Source: Parcubacteria group bacterium CG11_big_fil_rev_8_21_14_0_20_39_14 (GTDB lineage: Bacteria > Patescibacteriota > Minisyncoccia > Minisyncoccales > GCA-002787255). From it: a DNA stretch of 11,058 bases. Below are positions 5,932 to 11,058 of this stretch, in pieces. The stretch is from NCBI GenBank assembly GCA_002787255.1, contig PCWD01000033.1, forward strand, positions 1-11,058. The letters run 5' to 3'. The notes beneath the pieces are model-generated. The model searched no databases and was not told the origin of the DNA. It worked only from the letters and a program-made list of their open reading frames with translations. Position 1 is the stretch's first letter; each line of letters starts with the position of its first letter. A program made the translations under genes and the position numbers.

Positions 5932-7344
5932 TTATTCTTTGTCTCCCGGGGTTTCCTCCTTGGGAAAAGAATTCTCTTTCTCTTCATCTTTTGCAGCTTC
6001 CTCGGAGGGTTTTTTCTTTATTTTTTCTTTCTTTTCCCTGACAGGAACTTTGGCTTTTTTCTTTATATCTTTTTTCTCTTCCTCTTTCTCTTTTTCTTGA
6101 ACTTCAACCTCCTCTTCTTTCTCAACTATTTTCTCTTTTTTGACTGCTTCCGGCATTCTGACATCTATTTTCCAGCCGGTTAATTTAGCGGCTAATCTGA
6201 CATTTTGTCCATTTCGGCCAATAGCCAAAGAAAGCTGTTCTTCCGGGACAATAGCAATGGCTTGATTTCTGATTTTGGAAACCTTAACTTCCAAAACCTT
6301 TGCCGGGGAAAGGGAGTTAGCAATAAATTTTTCAGGAGATTCCGACCATTCAATAATATCAATTTTTTCGCCTCCCAGTTCATCAATAACAACCCCCACT
6401 CTTGTCCCCTTTTGTCCAACCATTGAACCTATCGGGTCAATCCCCGGCTGCTCGGATTTAACAGCGATTTTGGAACGCGAACCTGGCTCCCTGGCAATAG
6501 CTTTAATAATTACAACCCTTGAAGCAATTTCCGGAACTTCAATTTCAAAAAGTTTTGATAAAAATTTAGGATAAGCCCGCGAAAGAATAACAATTGACCC
6601 CTTGATGTCTTTATCAACTTTTAGAATATAAAGGCGAAGCCTGGAGCCGATTTTGTAAAATTCACCGGGAATTTGCTCGGAAGGAGGCAGAAGACCCACT
6701 GTTTTTCCAATATCAAAGAAAATGTTGCGACCCTCAAGCCGTTGAACAATTCCTGAAATTACCTCTCCTTCTTTAGTTTTATATTCCTCAAAAACCGCTT
6801 CTCTTTCAGCTTCTCTAATCCTCTGAATTATTACTTGTTTTGCCGTCATTGCGGCGATTCTCCCATAATCCGCCTTGGTCTCCAAATGGAATTCCAGCTC
6901 CTCGCCAACTTTTACATCCGGCTTTATTTTTTTTGCCTCATCAAGCATCATATGTTTTTCGGGATTAAATCTGAATTTCTTTTCCTCCCTGTCCCCTATA
7001 TTCTTCCTCTCTTCTGCTGCTTCAGATTCTTTTTCTCTGACTCTTTCTTCCTCGCCAGCCTTTGACAGCGGTTCTTTCTGCCCGCTGATTTTTTTGTTTT
7101 TCAACTCTTCAAGCTCTTTTTCCGAAAAAAGCATTGACTCGTCCACAACTATTTTGAGCTGGGAAAATTTTACTTCCCCGCTTTCCTCATTTAGCTTTGC
7201 CCTAATAATCTGCCCCTTAACTCCATAATCCTTTTTATAGGCGGCGGCAATTGCCATTTCAATCGTTTCAATAACTTTTTCTCTCGGAATGCCCTTTTCT
7301 TCGGCAATTTGAGCAATAGCTGAGGTAAATGTTTTTAAATCCAC
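5932..7344 (-). CDS. nusA: Transcription termination/antitermination factor NusA
   Basis: RNA polymerase-associated elongation factor controlling pausing, termination and antitermination. 470 aa: NusA N-terminal domain (1-185), S1 RNA-binding domain (about 190-258), KH1 with GxxG as GQKG (310-313), and KH2 with GRNG (376-379) in SLAIGRNGQNVRLA. Two oddities: a charged, Glu/Lys-rich insertion of roughly 50 residues inside the N-terminal domain (about 74-125), and a highly charged Lys/Glu tail (400-470) in place of the acidic AR repeats of E. coli NusA. The tail is probably disordered. The start is GTG at 7344; the family's N-terminus (hydrophobic helix then EEKGIPREKVIE) agrees with it. There is no strong Shine-Dalgarno. 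It heads a minus-strand unit with hppA; no rimP/ylxR/infB neighbours are present, unlike the usual nusA operon. Confidence 0.95.
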   Translation of the reverse strand: MDLKTFTSAIAQIAEEKGIPREKVIETIEMAIAAAYKKDYGVKGQIIRAKLNEESGEVKFSQLKIVVDESMLFSEKELEELKNKKISGQKEPLSKAGEEERVREKESEAAEERKNIGDREEKKFRFNPEKHMMLDEAKKIKPDVKVGEELEFHLETKADYGRIAAMTAKQVIIQRIREAEREAVFEEYKTKEGEVISGIVQRLEGRNIFFDIGKTVGLLPPSEQIPGEFYKIGSRLRLYILKVDKDIKGSIVILSRAYPKFLSKLFEIEVPEIASRVVIIKAIAREPGSRSKIAVKSEQPGIDPIGSMVGQKGTRVGVVIDELGGEKIDIIEWSESPEKFIANSLSPAKVLEVKVSKIRNQAIAIVPEEQLSLAIGRNGQNVRLAAKLTGWKIDVRMPEAVKKEKIVEKEEEVEVQEKEKEEEKKDIKKKAKVPVREKKEKIKKKPSEEAAKDEEKENSFPKEETPGDKE

Positions 7345-7489
7345 ACTTTTAAATTCTAAATTCTAATATCTAAATTCTAAACAAATTCTAAATTCTAATT
7401 TTCCAATACCTAAACATATTTAGTTTAGAATTTGGAGTTTTAATCATTAGAGTTTGTTTAGGATTTCGAATTTAGGATTTCGGATTTTC
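7345..7489. repeat. AT-rich foldback of AAATTCTAA words upstream of nusA
   Basis: The left half iterates TAAATTCTAA (five to six near copies, 7349-7400). The right half carries the reverse forms TTTAGAATTT, TTTAGGATTT and GAATTTAGGATTT (7419-7485). The whole gap can fold into one long imperfect stem. It must contain the nusA leader, but I cannot pick out a trustworthy -35/-10 pair in such low-complexity sequence. Confidence 0.65.
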
Positions 7490-7518
7490 AAAAATAGGTC
7501 CGCGCGACTACGGACCAA
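7489..7518 (-). terminator. Rho-independent terminator after the O-antigen ligase gene
   Basis: On the minus strand, just after the TAA at 7525-7523, GGTCCG (7516-7511) pairs with CGGACC (7502-7497) around an 8-nt loop, followed by TATTTTTG. An outer AAATAG/CTATTT pairing (7492-7497 with 7519-7524) can extend it. It separates the ligase transcript from nusA. The loop and right arm (GACTACGG) repeat in the hairpin at the end of the window. Confidence 0.72.
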
Positions 7519-7522
7519 CTAT

Positions 7523-9037
7523 TTAAAGTTTAGCGTCTGAAATTTTCTTGTCAAGACTAAAACTGGCTAAAATTCCGCAAAGAATCCAGAACATCAATCT
7601 TCCCTGCTGAAGGGTCCAGAAAAAATGGTCAAACAGGGACAGGGCAAGAAAAATAAAAAATAAAAAATAAAAAATAAAAAATAAATTGTTCTCTTTTATA
7701 ATTTTAATTAAGGGAACAATAATAAGGCTCAAAAAAACCAAAAAGAGCAAAGCGCCGACAACTCCGATTTCGGCAGCAATTAATAAATAAACATTATGAG
7801 CCGGCTGGAAAAGCCAGGAAGGCGCCTCATGGGGAATAATTTCAATTTCCGGAACATCTAATTTATAAATTAAATTAGCGGCCCGCAAAGAGCCCTGAAA
7901 ATCCTGCAATTTCCAAACAAAATTGCCAATGCCCTGGCCAAAAAAAGGGTTTTCTTTCAACATTGACAAGCTGATAAAATTGTAAAAATAGCGGAGATGA
8001 ATCCCCGGGTCAACTGACTTTTCAACAAATCTTGAATAAAATTCCGGAAGCATTAAGGCGACGCAAAGAATAACGGCAAATAGAAACAGGCTTGAGATGA
8101 GCAGGGTTTTAGAATGATAAAGCTTATAAAATTTTTTCTTGAAAAAGAGAACAAGGAAAAGACAAATGCTGAAGAAAAAGAAAAGAATAATGGGAATTCG
8201 AGAAAAGGTCAAAAAGAGACCCAGGGTCAAAAAAGTAAAAACCGAAAGGGAAATCAAGTTTGAGCAAAGGGATGGTTTTTTGAATTTTAAATAAAAAAAA
8301 TAAAAGCTAAAAATAGAAAACAGCAAAAAAGCGGCTAATACATTGGGGTGGGGAAATGTTCCATAGGCTCTGAGCATCTTTGTTCCGGAAACTACAATTT
8401 TTGCCGCTCCCTCAATGTTCGGAGACAGAAAACTCTCACCCAAAATTCTCAAGCCCAAATCTTTCTGGAAAGCAAATTGCCAAATGGCAATAAATGATTG
8501 AAGAAGCCCGCTGGCTATTAAGACCTGATAAACTCGATTGAGTTTAAACCCCGCGCCTTTTCCAGCCGACGCTCTCAAAAATATAGGCTTAGTTAAGGCG
8601 GAGCCGCCTATCGGCTTTCTTTCTTTTGTATTTGAAGAAGCTTGCCCGAAAAGGTGCGGGGTAAAATTATTTTTCAAATAGAGAAATAAAAAAATAAATT
8701 CGGCAAGCTTTATTAATTGGTAAATTCCCAGTCCTGAATTTTGGGCCCCGGACAAAGATAGGGCGGAGAGCGCAAAAAATAATCCCAAAATGATATTGAT
8801 TTTTTGCCCATGCTTGGCCGACAGCCAAGATATTCTGCTCCTGTAAAACCACAGGGATAAAATTGCCAGAATAAATAAATCGGTTAAATACAAAAAAGCA
8901 GAATTCCATTCATTGAATTCCGCTCCCCCTCCCCCGCCAAGGCTTCGGCGGAAAAACCATTCTTTGAGAATTAATCTTGTCTGAAAAGGCAGACAAAAAA
9001 GCAGAAGGTAGAATAATATTTTTTCAACCCTTACCAC
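7523..9037 (-). CDS. O-antigen ligase/Wzy-like polytopic membrane protein with in-frame palindromic inserts
   Basis: 504 aa, about 11-12 hydrophobic helices. Wzy_C/O-antigen ligase landmarks are present in order: AYGTFPHPNVLAAF in the middle third, LTFSRIPIILF (the TxSR motif), a large extracytoplasmic loop, ENPFFGQGIGNF, then PAHNVYLLIAAEIGVVGALLFL. The family transfers or polymerises lipid-linked glycans outside the cytoplasmic membrane; whether this one ligates glycan or glycosylates protein cannot be told. Two stretches look foreign: residues 126-164 (DNA 8546-8662, nested inverted repeat) and perhaps 29-40 (8918-8953, Gly-rich). A heptamer array encodes part of the last hydrophobic region. 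GTG start at 9037 with no good Shine-Dalgarno, so the start is uncertain. A terminator follows. No glycosyltransferase genes flank it, so it appears as a stand-alone gene. Confidence 0.85.
   Translation of the reverse strand: MVRVEKILFYLLLFCLPFQTRLILKEWFFRRSLGGGGGAEFNEWNSAFLYLTDLFILAILSLWFYRSRISWLSAKHGQKINIILGLFFALSALSLSGAQNSGLGIYQLIKLAEFIFLFLYLKNNFTPHLFGQASSNTKERKPIGGSALTKPIFLRASAGKGAGFKLNRVYQVLIASGLLQSFIAIWQFAFQKDLGLRILGESFLSPNIEGAAKIVVSGTKMLRAYGTFPHPNVLAAFLLFSIFSFYFFYLKFKKPSLCSNLISLSVFTFLTLGLFLTFSRIPIILFFFFSICLFLVLFFKKKFYKLYHSKTLLISSLFLFAVILCVALMLPEFYSRFVEKSVDPGIHLRYFYNFISLSMLKENPFFGQGIGNFVWKLQDFQGSLRAANLIYKLDVPEIEIIPHEAPSWLFQPAHNVYLLIAAEIGVVGALLFLVFLSLIIVPLIKIIKENNLFFIFYFLFFIFLALSLFDHFFWTLQQGRLMFWILCGILASFSLDKKISDAKL
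7654..7685. repeat. Heptanucleotide tandem array TAAAAAA in the ligase gene
   Basis: Four consecutive TAAAAAA units (T at 7654, 7661, 7668 and 7675) plus a partial fifth from 7682. On the coding strand it gives a Phe/Ile/Tyr/Leu run in a membrane helix. Because 7 is not a multiple of 3, loss or gain of one unit would shift the frame near the C-terminus. The same word appears in the gap at 9843-9858. Confidence 0.9.
8546..8662. repeat. In-frame 117-bp nested inverted repeat in the ligase gene
   Basis: The outer arms are ACCCCGCGCCTTTTC (8548-8562) and GAAAAGGTGCGGGGT (8648-8662): 15 bp with one G-T pair. Inside, AGCCGA (8564-8569) pairs with TCGGCT (8611-8616), and GGCGG AG CCGCC forms a tight hairpin at 8597-8608. 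It encodes residues 126-164, a basic, Ser/Gly-rich loop. Removing these 39 codons joins YLKNNF directly to KLNRVYQVL, a normal cytoplasmic loop length. The arms are seen directly; the exact insertion boundaries are inferred. Confidence 0.82.
8918..8953. repeat. GC-rich inverted repeat near the ligase N-terminus
   Basis: TTCCGC (8918-8923) pairs with GCGGAA (8948-8953); alternatively CCGCC (8934-8938) pairs with GGCGG (8947-8951). It is 36 bp long (12 codons, residues 29-40) and encodes FRRSLGGGGGAE, an odd Gly run between the first membrane helix and the next. It may be a third in-frame palindromic insert; less certain than the 8546-8662 element. Confidence 0.5.
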
Positions 9038-9272
9038 AAAACATGATGCTAATCTACGAATTTTATGCGAATGCCGCTAATATGCCAATACTCTGAAATT
9101 TGAAATTGGTTAATAGAAATTGGAAATTGGTAATAGAGAATTGAAATTGGAAATTAGTTTACTATTTTCCACTTTCTAATTTCTATAACTATTTTCTATT
9201 TTCCAATAACCATTTTCCATTTTCGTTATTAGCGGTCTGTAGATTGGCATTAAATTCGCATTATTTGCACTA
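9038..9272. repeat. Intergenic foldback of GCTAAT/GCGAAT and AAATTGG words
   Basis: No gene. Outer arms: CCGCTAATA (9074-9082) pairs perfectly with TATTAGCGG (9227-9235), near GCGAAT and CTACGAAT words on the left and ATTCGCA on the right. Inner arms: about 48 bp of GAAATTGG-type words (9107-9155) face TTTTCCA-type words (9160-9212), forming a long imperfect hairpin with its centre near 9157-9165. No promoter, terminator or RNA gene was recognised. Confidence 0.7.
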
Positions 9273-9737
9273 TTATTCTTTTTCTTCTTCTCCAAAGAAT
9301 TTATCCAATTTAATCCTGCGCAGTCCGGCTAAAATAAAAACAGCAAGCATTGTGGCAAAAAACGCTATAAGATAAAATCGGCAAGCTACGGTCATTCCTA
9401 TCGCCGCCGCCACCCAAAGACCAGCGGCCGTGGTCAAACCCTCCACTTTTGTTCCCCGAAAAATAATAAGGCCGGCTCCCAAAAACCCGATGCCCATAAT
9501 AACATTACCGGCCATACGAGAAGGGTCATAGCTTATACCGGCCTGTCCATAAAAAGAAGTAAAAGCCTCCCTGGAAAGAATAGTAAAAAGGCAGGCCGCC
9601 AAAGAAACCAGGGAAAAAGTTCTGACTCCGGCCGCTTTGCCAACATATTCCCGTTCAACTCCCATTAAACCTCCTAAAAAAACCGCCAATAAAAGCTGTA
9701 AAATTATTCTCAATTGCTGAGAATCAAAAATATCCAT
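9273..9737 (-). CDS. MgtC/SapB family membrane protein (short form)
   Basis: 154 aa if the ATG at 9737 is used; an in-frame GTG two codons upstream (9743) is less likely because GGGAG at 9747-9743 sits well placed for the ATG. Four to five hydrophobic helices. Family signatures: GGLMGVEREYVGKAAGVRTF (about 20-39), SLVSLAACLFTILS, RMAGNVIMGIGFLGAG (about 76-91), and VEGLTTAAGLWVAAAIGM (about 97-114). It lacks the C-terminal cytoplasmic ACT-like domain of Salmonella MgtC, so it resembles the compact SapB/YhiD-type proteins. Known members act in growth at low Mg2+ and acid, in MgtC's case by inhibiting the F-type ATPase; the role here is unknown. It lies apart from its neighbours, with a strong hairpin against the ribosome binding site. 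Confidence 0.92.
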   Translation of the reverse strand: MDIFDSQQLRIILQLLLAVFLGGLMGVEREYVGKAAGVRTFSLVSLAACLFTILSREAFTSFYGQAGISYDPSRMAGNVIMGIGFLGAGLIIFRGTKVEGLTTAAGLWVAAAIGMTVACRFYLIAFFATMLAVFILAGLRRIKLDKFFGEEEKE

Positions 9738-9745
9738 AAACACTC

Positions 9746-9773
9746 CCGAGCGCTCAAATCGTTGAGTGCTCGG
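9746..9773 (-). promoter_or_regulatory. Hairpin at the mgtC-like ribosome binding site
   Basis: CCGAGCGCTCAA (9746-9757) pairs with TTGAGTGCTCGG (9762-9773): 12 bp with one G-T pair, tetraloop ATCG. On the minus transcript the stem ends in ...CTCGG and the next bases are GAG, so the Shine-Dalgarno GGGAG (9747-9743) overlaps the stem base. Folding would hide part of the Shine-Dalgarno, a possible translational switch; alternatively it is one more dispersed palindrome. Confidence 0.6.
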
Positions 9774-9789
9774 TCGTTAAAATCAAAAA

Positions 9790-9840
9790 TTAACCCGTTC
9801 GACAAGCTCAGGGTTAATACTGAGCGATGTCGAAGTATTA
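9790..9840. repeat. REP-like double hairpin with alternative pairing
   Basis: Two adjacent hairpins: TTAACCC (9790-9796) with GGGTTAA (9811-9817), and TAATACT (9815-9821) with AGTATTA (9834-9840). The loops TTCGACAAGCTCA (9798-9810) and TGAGCGATGTCGAA (9821-9834) are themselves near-complementary, so the unit can fold as two small stems or one longer stem. The GACAAGCTCA...TGAGCG...GTCGAA pattern is one I recall as a widespread bacterial palindromic repeat. Confidence 0.75.
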
Positions 9841-9868
9841 AAAATAAAAAATAAAAAAGATATATAGT

Positions 9869-9897
9869 TTCAAAATTTTCTGAAAGAAAATTTTGAA
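9869..9897. repeat. AT-rich perfect inverted repeat
   Basis: TTCAAAATTTTCT (9869-9881) pairs with AGAAAATTTTGAA (9885-9897) around a GAA loop: 13 bp, entirely AT-rich. On the minus strand it is followed after 9 nt by CTTTTTTATTTTTTATTTTT, so it might be a weak terminator for the 9936-10190 gene, but the stem has little GC and the T-run is not adjacent. Confidence 0.6.
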
Positions 9898-9935
9898 TAC
9901 CCATTTCTTATTTTTTATATTTTATATTTGATATT

Positions 9936-10190
9936 TTATATTCTGTATACCTGGTTGTCTTCTCTGACTTTTTCACTTACTTTAAGACCGATGGCATCGC
10001 CCTTCTTTGCCTCCTGAACTTTTTGATGTTCAACTTCCATAGATTCCACTTCCTGCTCAAAATCGGTTGAGCCGCCTTTAATTCTGATTTTATCCCCCAC
10101 CTTCAAAGCATCCTCAAGCTCAATAATCGCCACTCCTAAATTTGAAAAATAGTGAGTGACTTTACCTATAAGTTTGCCTTCTTCTTCCAT
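9936..10190 (-). CDS. Small EF-Tu domain 2-like beta-barrel protein
   Basis: 84 aa. The pattern GKVTHYFSNLGVAIIEL (9-25), LKVGDKIRIKG (29-39), FEQEVESMEVEHQKVQEAKKGDAIGLKV (44-71) follows the strands of the second (translation-factor) beta-barrel of EF-Tu and IF2-type GTPases: a conduit strand, the VGD turn, a self-inserted 'SM' strand, and the AKKGDAIGL strand. There is no GTPase domain, so it cannot act as an elongation factor alone. Stand-alone proteins of this kind are usually annotated 'translation elongation factor-like'; their role is not established to my knowledge. ATG at 10190, no visible Shine-Dalgarno. It is flanked by repeat-filled gaps and not obviously in an operon. Confidence 0.8.
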   Translation of the reverse strand: MEEEGKLIGKVTHYFSNLGVAIIELEDALKVGDKIRIKGGSTDFEQEVESMEVEHQKVQEAKKGDAIGLKVSEKVREDNQVYRI

Positions 10191-10287
10191 TGATTCGCTA
10201 ATATATGCGAATATGGGCGCTAATCAGCCCTAATAATTATTAGCGCTGATTTGCACCTCAATTAGCACAAATTAGTGATTTTAATAA
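10191..10287. repeat. GCTAAT/GCGAAT word cluster with alternative stems
   Basis: About 97 bp of non-coding DNA built from GCTAAT, GCGAAT and ATTAGC words. GCGCTAAT (from about 10217) can pair with ATTAGCGC (to about 10246), or AATCAGC with GCTGATT in the same stretch. The words match those in the 9038-9272 gap. Confidence 0.55.
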
Positions 10288-10842
10288 TTAGATTTTTAAA
10301 GCTTTCTTTTCTTTTTCAATTAACTGAATTAATTTTTTAACCAATTTTTTGGGGTCTGAATCGTAAACAATCTTTCCGGGACCCCGATGCATTTTTGACA
10401 CAAGCTCTCTGAGCATATCGGCGGTCCCGCCCATGCCCTCCAAAACCCCAATCGGCTTGTTGTCCTCAAAGGTTATGGAAAATTCATTAAGCGTTCCCAT
10501 TCTGCCGCAACAAAAAATTACTCCATCAGCAGTCCGGGTTAACAAAAGATTTCTTCCGGAATATTTAAATCCGGTATAGATAATAATGTCAAAATAATCA
10601 ATGGGCAGCCGGTACCTTTCAACATGGTCTCTTTCCGAAAAAGCTGGGGATAAGCCGACTGAAAATCCTCCCTCTTCCTTGGCTCCCTTAGCGGCCCAAT
10701 AAGGAATACCTGAAGTGGCGCCGGTAATCAAAACACCGTTTTGACGAATAATCTCTTTTCCCAACTCCCTGGCTTTTTCTAAAGCATTCTTGGCGCAATG
10801 ACCGGTTTCAGCCGCCCCGGATACACAAATCTTATATTTCAC
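10288..10842 (-). CDS. SLOG/LOG-family Rossmann protein (TIGR00725-like)
   Basis: 184 aa; a Rossmann-like nucleotide-binding protein of the SLOG/'lysine decarboxylase-like' superfamily, not a decarboxylase. Strand-turn KICVSGAAETGH (4-15), GVLITGATSGIPYWAAKGAKE (36-56), SGRNLLLTRTADGVIFCCG (95-113), then GRMGTLNEF (113-121) in the place of the LOG motif PGGxGTxxE. The GT and Glu120 are kept but PGG is replaced by CGR, so cytokinin-activating phosphoribohydrolase activity cannot be assumed. Arg97 could match the catalytic Arg. Other SLOG proteins sense or process nucleotides, so the substrate is open. GTG start at 10842; upstream GGAAAAG is a weak Shine-Dalgarno. It stands alone between repeat-rich gaps. 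Confidence 0.85.
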   Translation of the reverse strand: MKYKICVSGAAETGHCAKNALEKARELGKEIIRQNGVLITGATSGIPYWAAKGAKEEGGFSVGLSPAFSERDHVERYRLPIDYFDIIIYTGFKYSGRNLLLTRTADGVIFCCGRMGTLNEFSITFEDNKPIGVLEGMGGTADMLRELVSKMHRGPGKIVYDSDPKKLVKKLIQLIEKEKKALKI

Positions 10843-10866
10843 ACTTTTCCGACATATAATTCTTCC

Positions 10867-10907
10867 GCGCCCCTCTGCTTGTTATCAGCGCCCCTCCGCT
10901 TTTATCA
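10867..10907. repeat. Direct repeat, two units of about 20 bp
   Basis: GCGCCCCTCTGCTTGTTATC(A) at 10867-10887 is followed without a gap by GCGCCCCTCCGCTTTTATCA at 10888-10907, differing by one substitution and one deletion. It is GC-rich in an AT-rich spacer, upstream of the LOG-like gene. Confidence 0.85.
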
Positions 10908-10922
10908 TCATATAGGCAGAAC

Positions 10923-10955
10923 AACGCTGATATCAACGCAGATTTACGCTGAAAT
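10923..10955. repeat. ACGCTGAT word repeat
   Basis: Three near copies: ACGCTGATATCA, ACGCAGATTT, ACGCTGAAAT. The rest of 10843-11058 holds no gene that I can support. Confidence 0.6.
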
Positions 10956-11018
10956 AGAAATATGCCTCATTAAACCTGATGCGTAATAAATAATTGCAGC
11001 GTTTCAACGCGAAACCGA

Positions 11019-11056
11019 CCCCGATAGTACAAATCCTGACGGATTTGACTACGGGG
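11019..11056. repeat. Strong hairpin at the window edge
   Basis: CCCCG (11019-11023), TAGT (11025-11028) and CAAATCC (11030-11036) pair with GGATTTG (11041-11047), ACTA (11048-11051) and CGGGG (11052-11056): 16 bp with two single-A bulges and a TGAC loop. No T-run is visible inside the window. It may continue beyond the edge. Confidence 0.82.
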
Positions 11057-11058
11057 CG

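Noticed and set aside
7066..7087. CAGCGG/CCGCTG inverted repeat in nusA
   Set aside because: Only 6 bp with a 10-nt loop and no shared arm with the insert family; likely chance.
6875..7228. Ser/Phe-rich 117-aa plus-strand frame
   Set aside because: Antisense shadow of the Glu/Lys-rich NusA insertion; the composition is just the complement of GAA/AAA codons.
9710..9904. Minus-strand 64-aa open frame beginning MGIQNFLSENF
   Set aside because: It runs through the AT-rich hairpin, the REP-like twin hairpin and the mgtC leader hairpin, overlaps the mgtC start in another frame, and has no family resemblance.
10867..10955. Possible CRISPR array start
   Set aside because: Only two adjacent units of about 20 bp with no spacers, and no cas genes.

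Overview
The window is AT-rich, compact, and made of housekeeping genes separated by unusually repeat-laden gaps. Nine of the ten protein genes lie on the minus strand. Gene content and style (short proteins, weak or absent Shine-Dalgarno sequences, GTG starts, iterated AT-rich intergenic 'words', many small palindromes, a Y1/RAYT-type transposase, a tiny EF-Tu-domain-2-like protein) suggest a Candidate Phyla Radiation (Patescibacteria/Parcubacteria-like) bacterium. That placement is an inference from style and family content, not from a phylogeny.

Layout, left to right. 14-2174 (minus): trigger factor (tig) followed in transcription order by clpP, the classic nascent-chain chaperone and protease pairing. 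2232-2846 (plus): a lone multi-pass membrane protein diverging from tig. 2847-3238: a non-coding gap with several stems and a good plus-strand intrinsic terminator. 3225-3923: a RAYT/IS200-like element (Y1 HUH transposase between two palindromic ends) whose upstream palindrome shares a base with the hppA stop codon. 3923-7344 (minus): nusA then hppA (K+-independent-type proton-pumping pyrophosphatase), 27 nt apart, with the transposase just downstream. 7523-9037 (minus): an O-antigen ligase/Wzy-like polytopic membrane protein with its own terminator. 9273-9737 (minus): a short MgtC/SapB-family membrane protein with a strong hairpin against its ribosome binding site. 9936-10190 (minus): a small beta-barrel protein resembling EF-Tu domain 2. 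10288-10842 (minus): a SLOG/LOG-like Rossmann protein. The last 216 bp hold only repeats and a strong hairpin.

The most interesting signal is a set of GC-rich palindromic elements inserted IN FRAME into conserved genes. Trigger factor carries a 99-bp (33-codon) insert in its FKBP domain, made of a perfect 40-bp palindrome plus a GC-rich hairpin; removing it restores roughly the usual FKBP spacing. The Wzy-like gene carries a 117-bp (39-codon) nested inverted repeat with 15-bp arms, and a possible third, shorter 36-bp insert. The trigger factor hairpin and the long ligase insert share the arm ACCCCGCGCC...GGTRCGGGG, and a degenerate copy sits in the tig-clpP gap. This resembles in principle the Rickettsia palindromic elements: selfish or neutral repeats tolerated inside proteins. 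A RAYT-like enzyme in the same window is an obvious but unproven candidate mobiliser. A second theme is AT-rich foldbacks made of iterated 7-8-mers in intergenic gaps, with one such heptamer array running inside the ligase coding sequence.
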